In this document: positions 18,328 through 30,173 of the stretch, one piece after another
Layout of the letters: every line of letters begins with the position of its first letter
Position numbering within the stretch: position 1 is the first letter of the stretch
Assembly (NCBI GenBank): GCA_003142855.1
Contig: PLNW01000069.1
Span: forward strand, 1-64,000
Direction of reading: 5' to 3'
Length of the DNA stretch: 64,000 bases
Origin: Myxococcales bacterium
GTDB taxonomy: Bacteria; Myxococcota_A; Polyangia; Fen-1088
Notes under the pieces: generated by a model
Told to the model about the DNA's origin: nothing
The model's input: only the letters and a program-made list of their open reading frames with translations
Database searches by the model: none
Translations under genes and position numbers: made by a program

Positions 18328-20457
18328 TCAGTCGTTGATGCCGTCGCTTGAATAATGAGGATTCACCGCCAGCGACAGCTCGAAGGGCTGGCCGTACAGC
18401 CAGAGATAGTGCGCGTACACGGCCAGCACGCGCTTGATGTACTCGCGCGCCTGATCGTAAGTGACCAGCTCCACGAATTCGTCGAGCGGTCGGCTGCCCC
18501 ATTGGTCACACCAGCGCGTCATGGCGTGTGAGCCAGCGTTGTACGCGCCCGCGGCCAGGGCGATCTGGCCGCCAAATCTCTTGAGCAGTTCGCCCAAATA
18601 CGCAGCGCCCACGCGGATGTTGACCTCGGGATCGAAAAGCTCGTCGGTGAAAAGCGGCACGCCCAGGTGCTTGGCGACCTCCTGGCCAGTGGCCGGGATG
18701 AGCTGCAGCAGCCCGCGTGCATCCGAGGGCGAGAGCGCGTGAGGCAGAAACGACGACTCCTTGCGCATGATCGCGTAGACGAACAGGTCCGGCGTGCCGG
18801 CCGTCGCGGCCAGCGGTTCCACCATGTCGCGGAAGGCGCGCGGATAAGCCGCCTGCCAGAAGATGCGTGCAGGCCCAGTTGCCGCCGAAGCCAGGGCCGA
18901 GGCGCCGTGGCTCTCGGCCAGGTGCAACGCTTGATGGAAGGCGCGCATGCGCGGGTATTCTTCCAGGAGCACGGCCAGCCCTTGCGACTTGCCCAGGTGT
19001 TGCATCACGCTGGCTTCGGCCCGCCCCAGCTCCTCGCCCGCCTCAACGTCGAGTCCCGCGGCAAGCAACTCGCGCGCGCGTTCCAGCACCGGATCGCGCG
19101 CGGACTTGGCCTTGTCCGCCGACGCGGCCGGAGACCACACCGGCCAGTCGATGGTCACCTTCTCGCCCGACTCGCGCAGCCGCGCGGCTGCCAGAAGTCC
19201 GTAATAGCCGAGCGGCGAGCGGTGCACGCACTCGTGCAAGGAGCGCTGGGCTTCCTCGGCCTGCCCGGCTTGGGCGGTAAAGCGCGCCCGCCAGTAGCGC
19301 ACGCGCATGCCCGCGTCGTTGTTGCTGTGGGACAGGCTCTCGTAGTGCTCGAGCGCCCGCAGGGCTTCAGCCGGCTCGCCCAGCAGGTGGTGTGCCAGCG
19401 CGAGATACCAGGCGGCGTCGTCGGCAAACGGGCTGTGCGGGTAGCGCGCCAGGGTGGCTTGCAGGCTGGGCAGGGCCTCGCGAAAACGACCGCGATTGAC
19501 ATCCAGCCAACCGGAACGGAACTGGGCTTCGGCCGCCCATTTCGACGTGGGGTAGCGCTCGACCACCTGGCGATAGCCGGCAATGGCCTCGTCGTTGCGC
19601 TCGATGCGCGAAAGCGCGCGCGCACCGTGAAATGCCGCAAAGGCCGCTTTCTCGCCGGCTAGCTGGGACGCCACCTTCTGCAACAAAGCCGCTGCGCCGG
19701 CATAGTCGCGCCTCATGTTGTACTTGGCCATCCCGATAGTGAAGTCGCGCTCGATGGCCAGGTCTGCAGGCAAGGCCGCGGGCAGCAAGGCCAGCTCGTC
19801 GAGCGCGGCCTGATACTCGCGGCCATCGGCCAGCTTGTCGGCCCGGCGCAGCCGCTCGACCGGCGAGAGCACTGCGACCTCGGGCGCGGCCGCGCTCGCG
19901 GCGCCCAGAATCGCCGCGCGTTTGACCGCCTCGCCGGCCAACGGGTGGGCGGGGAAGTCCAGGTGCACCTGCAGGTAGAGGTGGCGCGCCTCCTGGGCCG
20001 CGGCACCTCCCTGCGACGCCGCTCCCTCGGCAGCGAACTCCGCCAGGCGAAAACGCGCCACCGCCTGATCCGTGCCCGGCGTCTTTCCGGCCAGCAGCCG
20101 ACGATACGCTTCAGCGGCATCTTTGCGCTGGCCCTGCATCCACTGGCAATCCGCTGCGCGCCAGGCCGCGATAGCAGCGAAGCGCGAAGGCCGCAGCTTG
20201 GCCAGCTCGGAAAAGGCAGCCCGCGCCTTGGCGTAGGAGCCGTCGTAGAAGAGGCTTTCGCCGAGCAAGTAGAGGGCGTAGTCCCGGTTGCGCGGCAGCC
20301 TTTGCGGCAGACCATCGAGCGCGCGCGCCGACTCGTGGAAGTCGCCCGCGCGCAGGGCGAGAAAGCCGCGCGCCAAGTCGGCCACCGGACCACGCGCAGC
20401 CGGCGCGGTCGTAGCAGCGGCCAGGGCAATGCAAACGCCCAGCGTTGAAATCGCCAT
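18328..20457 (-). CDS. Soluble lytic murein transglycosylase-like protein (Slt) with TPR-like N-terminal region
   Basis: Start MAISTLGVCIALAAA; C-terminal IMRKESSFLPHALSPSDARGLLQLIPATGQEVA...NIRVGAAYLGELLKRFGGQIALAAGAYNAG. Confidence 0.9.
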   Translation of the reverse strand: MAISTLGVCIALAAATTAPAARGPVADLARGFLALRAGDFHESARALDGLPQRLPRNRDYALYLLGESLFYDGSYAKARAAFSELAKLRPSRFAAIAAWRAADCQWMQGQRKDAAEAYRRLLAGKTPGTDQAVARFRLAEFAAEGAASQGGAAAQEARHLYLQVHLDFPAHPLAGEAVKRAAILGAASAAAPEVAVLSPVERLRRADKLADGREYQAALDELALLPAALPADLAIERDFTIGMAKYNMRRDYAGAAALLQKVASQLAGEKAAFAAFHGARALSRIERNDEAIAGYRQVVERYPTSKWAAEAQFRSGWLDVNRGRFREALPSLQATLARYPHSPFADDAAWYLALAHHLLGEPAEALRALEHYESLSHSNNDAGMRVRYWRARFTAQAGQAEEAQRSLHECVHRSPLGYYGLLAAARLRESGEKVTIDWPVWSPAASADKAKSARDPVLERARELLAAGLDVEAGEELGRAEASVMQHLGKSQGLAVLLEEYPRMRAFHQALHLAESHGASALASAATGPARIFWQAAYPRAFRDMVEPLAATAGTPDLFVYAIMRKESSFLPHALSPSDARGLLQLIPATGQEVAKHLGVPLFTDELFDPEVNIRVGAAYLGELLKRFGGQIALAAGAYNAGSHAMTRWCDQWGSRPLDEFVELVTYDQAREYIKRVLAVYAHYLWLYGQPFELSLAVNPHYSSDGIND

Positions 20458-20607
20458 AGAGGAAAGCACTATATCGCGGCCCAGGCACGAAACCCGAAGA
20501 CCGGTTTGCCGATACTCTCGTGCACCAGGCGAAGCGGTGATTGACCCCCCGCTTGGAAAGTGAAAGAAGAAACTCAGGGCCGCCACAGGCAAGGAGGCAA
20601 GAACCCC

Positions 20608-21090
20608 ATGGGCAGCGTCAACAAAGTCATATTGGTTGGAAATCTCGGGGCCGACCCCGAGCTCAAGTACACGCCGAGCAACCGAGCGGTGTGCAATCTG
20701 AGCGTCGCGACCAACGAGGTGTGGAAGGACAAGAGCGGCCAGAAGCAGGAAAAGACCGAGTGGCATCGCGTGAATGTGTGGGGCGAGCAGGCCGAGAACT
20801 GTTCGAAATTCCTGTCCAAGGGCCGCATGGTTTACGTCGAGGGCCGGCTGCAGACCCGTTCCTGGGACGACAAGGACGGCAAGAAGCGCTACAGCACCGA
20901 GGTGGTCGCCGACCGCGTGGTCTTCCTGGGCGGTGGCGCGGGTGCCGAAAATGGCGGTGGCGGCGGTGGTCGGCGCGCAGGTGGCGGCCGTCCAGGCTGG
21001 GGCGAAGAGACACAGCAGCCGCCCAGCGAGCCCAGCGACGGAGGCGGGAGCGGGCCTCCGCCCGCCGGCGACGACGAAATTCCCTTCTAG
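20608..21090 (+). CDS. ssb: Single-stranded DNA-binding protein
   Basis: [39 protein letters not shown]...ddEIPF acidic tip DDEIPF. Confidence 0.95.
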   Translation: MGSVNKVILVGNLGADPELKYTPSNRAVCNLSVATNEVWKDKSGQKQEKTEWHRVNVWGEQAENCSKFLSKGRMVYVEGRLQTRSWDDKDGKKRYSTEVVADRVVFLGGGAGAENGGGGGGRRAGGGRPGWGEETQQPPSEPSDGGGSGPPPAGDDEIPF

Positions 21091-21165
21091 GCCCTGCTGC
21101 GATTCCTCACCGACGCACGCTAAAGCAGCGGGAAAATCCGCCGTTTGATATGATCGTGGCGGATC

Positions 21166-22094
21166 GTGCTGCGAGTAAGCGTTTCGGTCTTTGCGATGAT
21201 GATGCCGCTGTGCCTGTCGGCCAGCGGCGGGGGAGAGACGCCCGAAGCGCCACGCCACGCCGGGACCGCTTCGGTCAGCGGCGCCGAGCGCGGGCTGGCA
21301 CTCGGCCCTGCCGATCGGCGCCAAGCTTCCAAGAGCGCGCCCGGCGCGCCGGCCCAGGCGTCACCGCCCTCCGCGACTTTTCCGCGCTACTTGGTTCCAC
21401 TGCCAAGTGAAGCGCCAGCCCCTGTCACGCACGGACCCGCAGAGCGTCTGGTGCTGCTCACCTTCGACGACGGCCCGGACTTGCAGGGGACGCCGCTGAT
21501 TATGGACGAACTGGATCGCCGAAGGTTGAAAGCGGTGTTCTTCGTCATGGGCCAGCACATCGTGCGCAACCGGCCCGAGGATCTGGCGCGTCGCGATCTG
21601 CTGCGCAAGCTGGCGGTGCACGGGCACCATGTGGGTAACCACACCATGAACCACAAGGATCTGTGCCGGAACCCAGGGGCTTTGGCCGAGGAAGTCGACC
21701 ACGCCGCCGAGATCATCACCTACGCCACGGGCGTGCGGCCGTTGCTCTTTCGCTCGCCCTACGGCGCCCGCTGCCGGTCGCTGGATCGCGCGCTGGCAGA
21801 GCGCGACCTCACCCAAGTCGGCTGGAATGCCGATCCGCGGGAATGGCGTGGCAACAGCGAGAAGGCGATCTTCACCTATGTCACCAACTTGCTGGCCCAC
21901 GCCAGCGCGCCCGTGATTCTGCTCCTGCACGACAAGAACATGGCTGCGGTGCAAGCCCTGCCGCGTATTCTCGACTGGATCGAACAGGAACAATCCCGTG
22001 TGGCACGTGAAGGGGGCGTTCCCATCCGCATCGTGGATTACTCTGTGCTGCTGCCCGAGCGGGCTGCGCACCCCCTGGTTGAATCGGTGAGCCC

Positions 22095-22098
<4 letters not shown>
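21166..22098 (+). CDS. Polysaccharide deacetylase (NodB-like)
   Basis: LVLLTFDDGPDLQGTPLIMDEL, GHHVGNHTMNHKDL, LLFRSPYGAR. Confidence 0.9.
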
Positions 22099-23534
<1,436 letters not shown>

Positions 23535-23591
23535 GCGACCACGAGCACGAGGGGGCTTCGCAACGGGCGGCCTTCGTGCTACCGATCATAT

Positions 23592-24089
23592 ATGCCCGAG
23601 CGAAAGGCGCGTGCCAAAGCGGCCGTGCAGGCGTCCAGCCAGAAGATCGAAAAGATGCTGGGGGACAATCCTGCCTACCGCAAGGTTGAGGAAGGCTTCT
23701 TCGTCATCAAGCAGGGGTCGTCGCGCGTGATGATTCGCGTGCACCCATGGAAAGACCACGCCGTGATTCGCCTGGCCGCTCAGTTGGTCAAAGGCGTGAG
23801 AATGGAGGCGCCGCTGGCCCTGGAGCTGCTGGAGCTGAACGCGGTTCTGCGCTTCGGATCGTTTGCCTACGTGCCGGCCGGCGAGGCCGTGATCCTTTGC
23901 TACACCCTGGTCGACCGCGAGCTGGCCTCGCGCGAGGAGTTCTTGGAAACCATCCGCGACTTCGCCTTCGTGGCCGACGAGTACGACGATCGCATCGCCG
24001 CTCGCTATGGCGGCCAGACCATGGAAGATCTGCTGGAAGAAAGCGTGCTCGAGCACTTGCGCGAACCGGGCGGCCCGGAGCCGCGATAG
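23592..24089 (+). CDS. YbjN-like / type III secretion chaperone-like protein
   Basis: KIEKMLGDNPAYRKVEEGFFVIKQGSSRVMIRVHPW...LELNAVLRFGSFAYV..AVILCYTLVDRELASREEFLETIRDFAFVADEYDD. Confidence 0.6.
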   Translation: MPERKARAKAAVQASSQKIEKMLGDNPAYRKVEEGFFVIKQGSSRVMIRVHPWKDHAVIRLAAQLVKGVRMEAPLALELLELNAVLRFGSFAYVPAGEAVILCYTLVDRELASREEFLETIRDFAFVADEYDDRIAARYGGQTMEDLLEESVLEHLREPGGPEPR

Positions 24090-24360
24090 TTGGCCAATCT
24101 TCGGAAGCCAGGATCAAAGCGTCTTCAGCGCGGTTCGTCGCAAGCCCTTTGCCGATGCTTGTCTGATCGATGAAGCGAGATGGTGGCGCCGCGCGTTTGG
24201 CGCACGGCAACAGGGGCAACTTCCAAGGTTCTGTCTCCGTGCTCTCGCTTTTTGAGTAATTTCCGGCTAGACGACGTACTAATTCGCTAGAGTTCCGCGG
24301 GCCAGGGTTTCCCGATCCTGGGTCCAAGACTGTTTTCGGTTTGATTAAGGAGGTCCCCGA

Positions 24361-26478
24361 ATGACTTCTCGTGCAGCACGTGACAACAATATCTTTCGCC
24401 TGCTCTTCATGCCCGCCTTTGCCATAGGGCTGGTGGCTGGGTGCGCCCCCGCCTCGAGCGGGGGTGGCGGTGGCTCCGTCGCCGGACAGGCAGGCGGTAG
24501 CAACGGCGGCAACATCATCCAGGGCGGAGACACTGGCAGCCCAGCAGGAAACGGTCCAGCAGGCAACGGTCCAGCGGGCAACGGGCCAGCGGGCAACGGC
24601 CCAGCCGGGAACACCGGCAGCCCCGGCGGCATGACCAGCAACCCTGCCGGCAACACTGGTAACCCGGGCGGCACGACCAGCAACCCAGGCGGCATCACCG
24701 GCAACCCGGGCGGCACGACCAGCAACCCAGGTGGCACCACCGGCAACCCGGCCGGCAACACCGGCAACCCAGGCGGCACCACAACTTCCACCGGCGGTAC
24801 CACCAAGGCCTCGGGTGGCACCACAACTTCCACCGGCGGCACCACCAAGGCCTCGGGCGGGACCACCACCTCTCCAGGCGGCACCACCACATCCTCCGGC
24901 GGTACTACCTCTGCCGGCGGCACCACCGGTTCGAGCGCCGGGAGCACTGGCAGCACGGGCAACCCGCCTGGGTGGTGGCAGACCTCGGACTGGGGTGTTA
25001 CGTCGGCAAACTGGCACGGCTGCGTGTGGACAGGTGTCGACTGCAAGTCTAACTGTTCTGCCGGCATCGTCGCCGTCCCGAACAGCACGACGTCGATCAC
25101 GCCCCTAGATTTTACGGCCGCTACCACGGAAGGCGGCCCGTACGAGGTCACTGGCACCGTGTTCAACGACTACAACTCGGTAGCTCTTCTCGGGTTCGAC
25201 CTGACCGACACGCCGAGTGGCGACACTCAGCAGTGCAGCAGCGCGAAACGCAACCCTGCGGCAGATGGACCACCCGCGATAGCCATGCCCTCTGGCGCGA
25301 CCGGCATTGCGATCAACTGGAGCGCCAAAATAGCGCCAGTCACCTCGTTCCGCATCCAGATTCAAGGCGTCAAGGGCGCCACCGATCCGACCGCTCGGTG
25401 GTGCGCGACGATTACAGATGCGTCGGGACCAAGCTTTGTGAAGCTCTCGGACTTCTACCCCTCGTGCTGGTATGTGGGCGTCGCTGGCCAGAATCCAGGC
25501 ACGGCGTATGCTGGCCAACCCATCGACGCTGTGGTCTTCCTCGTGCCTGGCACGACCACCGCGAAGGCGCCGTTCGATTTCACAATCGTTGGCTTCGCGC
25601 CCGGCACCAGCGCCGCGGACGCGCCTGGTAAGGCTGCGGCATGCGGCACAACGACCGGCACGGTTGGCTCCACCACTCAACTGTCTGGCCAGCCGGCCAT
25701 CGACGCGTCGATGCAGCGCGCGGCGGTGACCGGAACGGACTGCAAGAAATACATCATCAACAACAACAACTGGGGAAATGAGAGCACTACCTATCAGTCC
25801 CTTAGCTACACCGGCAACACCTTCACCGACACGGTCACCAGCGGCAGCGGTGGCGGCGCCAACGTGGTGTCGTTCCCGTCGATCTACATTGGCGCCAACG
25901 GCCAGATTGGCGGCGGTACGTTCAACACATGGGCTGACAGCGGCTTGCCGAAGCAGATCAGCACCATGACCAGCGTCAAGACCGAGTTCAAATGGTCCGG
26001 TGGCACGAGCGGGGGCAACTACAATGCAACCTACGACGTGTGGTTCGCCAAGACCCAGCCCACTGCGGGCGGCTACAACGACGGCGTTTCCGGTCTCCTC
26101 ATGGTTTGGCTCTATAAGCCAGGGGCTTCCCAACCCATCGGCAGCGCTGGGAACACTCGCACCGCGACCATTGCCGGTCACACCTGGACCGTGTGGAGAG
26201 GACCACGAAACACCACCGCGACGGGGACAGATGGGACCGGCAGGCCGGTCATTTCCTACGTTGCCAATGACTCGCCCGTGAAAGACTTGAATTTCGATCT
26301 CAAGGATTTCATTAACGATGCGGTGACGAACGGCAGCGCCGACATGAGCGCTGGCGGCGGGATCACCCAGGCCTTTTCCAGCAGTTGGTGGCTGACGGAT
26401 GTGTTCGCTGGCTTCGAGATCTGGAACGGCAGTGATGCCAAGGGTCTGCAAGACACCTTCACCTGCGTAGTCAAATAG
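24361..26478 (+). CDS. Lipoprotein with low-complexity G/N/P/T linker and GH12-like C-terminal domain
   Basis: Lipobox GLVAGCAP; NNNNWGNE...YNATYDVWFAKT...SGLLMVWLYKPGASQPIGSAGNTRTATIAGHTWTVWRG resembles GH12 endoglucanases. Confidence 0.72.
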   Translation: MTSRAARDNNIFRLLFMPAFAIGLVAGCAPASSGGGGGSVAGQAGGSNGGNIIQGGDTGSPAGNGPAGNGPAGNGPAGNGPAGNTGSPGGMTSNPAGNTGNPGGTTSNPGGITGNPGGTTSNPGGTTGNPAGNTGNPGGTTTSTGGTTKASGGTTTSTGGTTKASGGTTTSPGGTTTSSGGTTSAGGTTGSSAGSTGSTGNPPGWWQTSDWGVTSANWHGCVWTGVDCKSNCSAGIVAVPNSTTSITPLDFTAATTEGGPYEVTGTVFNDYNSVALLGFDLTDTPSGDTQQCSSAKRNPAADGPPAIAMPSGATGIAINWSAKIAPVTSFRIQIQGVKGATDPTARWCATITDASGPSFVKLSDFYPSCWYVGVAGQNPGTAYAGQPIDAVVFLVPGTTTAKAPFDFTIVGFAPGTSAADAPGKAAACGTTTGTVGSTTQLSGQPAIDASMQRAAVTGTDCKKYIINNNNWGNESTTYQSLSYTGNTFTDTVTSGSGGGANVVSFPSIYIGANGQIGGGTFNTWADSGLPKQISTMTSVKTEFKWSGGTSGGNYNATYDVWFAKTQPTAGGYNDGVSGLLMVWLYKPGASQPIGSAGNTRTATIAGHTWTVWRGPRNTTATGTDGTGRPVISYVANDSPVKDLNFDLKDFINDAVTNGSADMSAGGGITQAFSSSWWLTDVFAGFEIWNGSDAKGLQDTFTCVVK
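24520..24960 (+). repeat. In-frame tandem low-complexity repeats (GNPGGTTS / TGGTTKASGGTT)
   Basis: Repeated ggcaacccgggcggcacgaccagcaac and accaccaaggcctcgggcggc units. Confidence 0.9.
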
Positions 26479-26490
26479 GCAGTCGCTCCT

Positions 26491-26534
26491 AGCAGAAAAG
26501 GGCCGCGCGGTACACGCCTCGCGGCCCTTTTGCT
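26491..26534. terminator. Strong terminator-like hairpin
   Basis: aaaagggccgcg-(12 nt loop)-cgcggccctttt, 12-bp perfect stem ending in T-run, just after the stop at 26478. Confidence 0.85.
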
Positions 26535-26563
26535 ATCTGCCTTGCGCGGGATAGATTGCGGCG

Positions 26564-27106
26564 ATGGCATCCCTGCGTCAGCCCATCCCGCTCAAGCGGC
26601 GACCGTTTGACATGGTCCTGCTGGGCTTCTTTGGCATCAACCTGCTCCTGGTCACCTACGTGATCAGCCTGGAGCAGATTGTCATCGACACGCCTTTTGC
26701 CTACGCCCCGCCGGCCTGGCCACCGCAGTTTCTGCTGACGATCATCCATTGGTGGGAGAAGACGTTTGATCCCTTGCTGTGGGCTCGGCCGGCCTGGTAT
26801 CGCGCGACCATCTGGCTGGACGTGTTGGTGTTCGGCCCCTACTACGCCGCCGCCCTGTACGCCTTTGCCCGTGGCCGCGACTGGATCCGCATCCCCAGCG
26901 TCATCTGGGCGTCCATCATGTTCACCAACGTGTTCATCATCCTGTTCGATGAGCTGGGCGGCGTCCACGCCAGTCCGCACCCGGCGGTGGTGGTGATGGC
27001 CAACGCCGCGTGGTTGCTGGCACCCTTCATCGTGGGGTGGCGTGTGCTGCCCAAGCAACACCCGTTCACCGAGGAGGTCCTCCCGCCGTCGGGGACAGGC
27101 GCATGA
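26564..27106 (+). CDS. EXPERA-domain-like multi-pass membrane protein
   Basis: RPFDMVLLGFFGINLLLVTYVISLEQIVID...WYRATIWLDVLVFGPYYAAALYAFARGRDWIRIPSVIWASIMFTNVFIILFDEL. Confidence 0.6.
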   Translation: MASLRQPIPLKRRPFDMVLLGFFGINLLLVTYVISLEQIVIDTPFAYAPPAWPPQFLLTIIHWWEKTFDPLLWARPAWYRATIWLDVLVFGPYYAAALYAFARGRDWIRIPSVIWASIMFTNVFIILFDELGGVHASPHPAVVVMANAAWLLAPFIVGWRVLPKQHPFTEEVLPPSGTGA

Positions 27107-27915
27107 ATGATTGGCGGGAGCGCTACGGCCCTTGGGCTTTGGTCGCCGGCGCGTCGGTGGGACTGGGCGAAGCCTTCGCGCGCTGCCTGGCCGAGCGCGG
27201 CCTCAACTTGCTCCTGATCGCGCGCCGGCCAGATGCATTGGAGCAGCTCGCCGCTGATCTGCGCGCCCGGAATTCCGTCGACGTACGAACCCTGGCCGCA
27301 GACCTAGGCCAGCCCGATCTGCGGGCAGTGGTGGAACGCACCGTGGCTGGTCTGACCGTGGGACTTCTCGTGTACAACGCCGCCTATTCGGTGATCGGGC
27401 CGTTCGTCGACCAGTCGCTCGACGAGCAGCTGCGCGTGCTGGATGTCAACTGCCGTGGCCCACTGGTGCTGTCGCACCTGCTGGGCAGGGCCATGGCGGA
27501 ACGCGGCCGCGGCGGGATCGTGCTCATGACTTCGATGGCCGGATCGCAGGGCGGGCCCTGGCTGGCCTCGTATGCGGCGTCCAAAGCCTTCAATCTGGTG
27601 CTGGCCGAGGGGCTGTGGGACGAGTTGGGTGAGCGAGGCGTGCATGTCGTCGCCTGTCGAGCCGGCGCCACGCGCACGCCAGGCTACGCGGCTTCGCGGC
27701 CCCGGCCCAGCCGGGTTCCCCTGCTGGAGCCCGACCATGTGGCGCGCGTCGCGCTCGACGCCCTTGGCCGCAAGCCTTCGGTTGTTCCCGGCGCGTTCTA
27801 TCGATTCTCAGCCTTTGTCATGAACCGCCTGCTGCCCCGCCGGACGGCGGTGCGAATCATGGGCCGCGCTACGCGACGGCTGTATGCTGGCCGCGATGGC
27901 AACCCCAAGTCCTGA
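27103..27915 (+). CDS. SDR family oxidoreductase
   Basis: WALVAGASVGLGEAFARCLAERG, YNAAYS, SMAGSQGGPWLASYAASKAF; ATGA overlap with the upstream gene. Confidence 0.88.
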   Translation: MNDWRERYGPWALVAGASVGLGEAFARCLAERGLNLLLIARRPDALEQLAADLRARNSVDVRTLAADLGQPDLRAVVERTVAGLTVGLLVYNAAYSVIGPFVDQSLDEQLRVLDVNCRGPLVLSHLLGRAMAERGRGGIVLMTSMAGSQGGPWLASYAASKAFNLVLAEGLWDELGERGVHVVACRAGATRTPGYAASRPRPSRVPLLEPDHVARVALDALGRKPSVVPGAFYRFSAFVMNRLLPRRTAVRIMGRATRRLYAGRDGNPKS

Positions 27916-28774
27916 CCGACGCCGGCGCGACCTTGGGCGTGTGGCGCTGGCCTACGCCGCGGCCCTGGCAGTGGCGCTGGCCGTGGGATGGGCTCTGCGC
28001 GATCACCATCCCATCTTTGTGGCAGGCGCGGCCGACTTGGTCGCCACCGTGGTCGTGTTCGGCTTCAGCGTGAAGTACAACAACTCCAGCCTCTATGATC
28101 CCTACTGGAGCGTGGCTCCGCTGCCTATCGCCCTTTACTGGTCGGCTGCGGGCGCGTCGGGGGTGCAGCAGCTCTTGCTCCTGGCGCTCGTCGCCCTGTG
28201 GGGCGCGCGCCTGACCGCCAACTGGATGGCGCGCTGGCGTGGAATGGGTGACGAAGATTTTCGCTATGTGGAGATCCGTGGCCGCACCGGCCGCCTGTAC
28301 TGGCCCGCGAGCTTCGTCTCGATTCACCTCATGCCGACCATTTGGGTTTTCCTCGGTTTGCTGCCCTTGTATCCCGCGCTGGCTCGGCCGAGCCCCTTCA
28401 CGGCGTGGCAGTTGGTGGGACTGATTGTCACCACGGTGGCCATCGCGATCGAAGCCACGGCTGATCGGCAGTTGCGCGTCTTCTTGCGCACCCGGCGCGA
28501 TGCCGAGGCGATTCTCGACAAGGGTCTGTGGGCGCTCTGCCGGCACCCCAACTATCTCGGCGAGATCCTGTTCTGGTGGGGTCTCTACCTGTGCGGCCTG
28601 GCGACTGCGCCGACCTGGGCTTGGGCGGGCGTGGGCCCGCTTTCCATCACCCTGCTCTTCGTATTCATCAGCGTGCCCTGGATGGACCGACGCCTGTTGC
28701 TTCGACATCCGGCCTGGGCGCAGACCATGAAGTCCCGACTCGCCTTGCTGCCTTGGCCACGCCCAAAGTCGTGA
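27896..28774 (+). CDS. DUF1295 / steroid 5-alpha-reductase-like membrane protein
   Basis: NNSSLYDPYWSVAPLPIALYW, RLTANWMARWRGMGDEDFRYVEIR, LWALCRHPNYLGEILFWWGLYL. Confidence 0.83.
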   Translation: MATPSPDRRRRDLGRVALAYAAALAVALAVGWALRDHHPIFVAGAADLVATVVVFGFSVKYNNSSLYDPYWSVAPLPIALYWSAAGASGVQQLLLLALVALWGARLTANWMARWRGMGDEDFRYVEIRGRTGRLYWPASFVSIHLMPTIWVFLGLLPLYPALARPSPFTAWQLVGLIVTTVAIAIEATADRQLRVFLRTRRDAEAILDKGLWALCRHPNYLGEILFWWGLYLCGLATAPTWAWAGVGPLSITLLFVFISVPWMDRRLLLRHPAWAQTMKSRLALLPWPRPKS

Positions 28775-28814
28775 CGTCACGGGCAGCGACGACGATGTAT
28801 CTTTCGTCGTTCCG

Positions 28815-30137
28815 ATGACCGACGCACCTGCACCCTCATACCGACCACTGACCGCCTTCTTCATCCCGCTGGCCCTGCAGTCGGCATCGCAAAGCTTGAC
28901 CTACCCGCTGGTCGCCATGGTGGCTTCGCATGGCCCGGGCGGCACCCTGAACCTGGCGGGCGTGGCTCAATCGAACATCGTGATGTTTCTCGTGGGAGCG
29001 GTCGGTGCGGGCCTGGTCACCGCGGGAATGGTCTATGGCAAGTCGCGCCTGGGATTTTCCCGCTTCTTCGCCGTCAACAACCTCATGGCGGTCATCGCCG
29101 CACTCGTGCAGGCCGCGATTTGCATTCCGGCGGTGGGCCATGGCGTGTTCGGCGCCCTGCTCGGCCTGCCGCCTTCCATCGAAGGCCCCGCCCGGCAGGC
29201 CTTCCCGCTGACCATCTTGCTCAACGTCCTGTTCTTCGCCCGCAACCCCTACGAGGTCTTGCTGCTAAACAACGGCGCTTCCGGGCGCGTGAGCGCGGCC
29301 ACCTTCGCCCGCATCGCGCTCACTCTCGCGCTCGCGCCGCTCTTCGTCCGGGCCGGCCTGGTTGGTCCGCGCTGGGCCGTCGTCTGCCAATCCATCCCGG
29401 TGGGCGTCGAGGTGGCCGTCGCCTGGTACTTCAGTCGGCCGTTCGCGTCGGTGTTTCCTCAAGTCGACGACAACGTGCTCAGGCGCCGCGCGATCGTCTG
29501 GTTCAACCTGCCGCTCTCGCTGGGCGGGTTTCTCATGACCCTGTCGGGGATGCTGTTGGGCGCTGTCATCGCAAGATCAAACCAGCCCGAGCGCATGTTG
29601 CCCGCTTACTATCTGGCTGTCGGCTTGGCCAACCCCATGGCCTACGCAGCCACGCGCCTGCAAAACGTCGTGCTTCGCTTCCCTCCGCGATCCCGCACAG
29701 ACAGGCTCACCCGTCGATTCGCCCTGCGTGCGGGCACGATCGTGTCGTTCGTCCCGCTGGTTTTCTTGCTGCCCGCGCTTTCCCACTGGTACTACGTTTC
29801 GTTGCAGCGCCTGGCCCCCGCTGACCTTTCCCTGGTCACCGTGTCCGCGCTGCTGCTGGTCGGATATCCGTTCACCTCGGGCTTGCGCGCGCACTGGGAA
29901 GGATTGGCGGCGCTGGCGCGTCGGACCTCGACCATCCTGGCCGGCAACATCGCCTTCGTCGCAGCGCTGGCCATCACCGCACCAACTTGCCTGGCGCTGA
30001 AAGTGTCCGGCAACATGATCGGCCCCATCGCCCTGGTCATCAGCAACCTGGCCGGCCTGGGCGCGCTCGTGCTCTTGCAGTCCTTGCCCGAAGGCCCGGG
30101 TCCCGTGGAAGTGATCGACGTGCACGAGCGTGGCTGA
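28815..30137 (+). CDS. Multi-pass membrane protein, MATE-like transporter
   Basis: About 12 predicted hydrophobic segments; MATE/flippase-like layout. Confidence 0.55.
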   Translation: MTDAPAPSYRPLTAFFIPLALQSASQSLTYPLVAMVASHGPGGTLNLAGVAQSNIVMFLVGAVGAGLVTAGMVYGKSRLGFSRFFAVNNLMAVIAALVQAAICIPAVGHGVFGALLGLPPSIEGPARQAFPLTILLNVLFFARNPYEVLLLNNGASGRVSAATFARIALTLALAPLFVRAGLVGPRWAVVCQSIPVGVEVAVAWYFSRPFASVFPQVDDNVLRRRAIVWFNLPLSLGGFLMTLSGMLLGAVIARSNQPERMLPAYYLAVGLANPMAYAATRLQNVVLRFPPRSRTDRLTRRFALRAGTIVSFVPLVFLLPALSHWYYVSLQRLAPADLSLVTVSALLLVGYPFTSGLRAHWEGLAALARRTSTILAGNIAFVAALAITAPTCLALKVSGNMIGPIALVISNLAGLGALVLLQSLPEGPGPVEVIDVHERG

Positions 30138-30173
30138 CCAAGCGGCTGGCCGCGAAGAAGCTCCGATTCACTG

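Noticed and set aside
17216-18502. 428-aa minus-strand ORF overlapping leuB
   Set aside because: Shifted frame of leuB; Arg/Gly-rich artefact
23788-25017. 409-aa minus ORF, and 24345-25166 minus ORF with VVPPE repeats
   Set aside because: Mirror of the repetitive linker of the GH12-like gene on the opposite strand
25105-26451. 448-aa minus-strand ORF
   Set aside because: Antisense to the GH12-like gene; no motif
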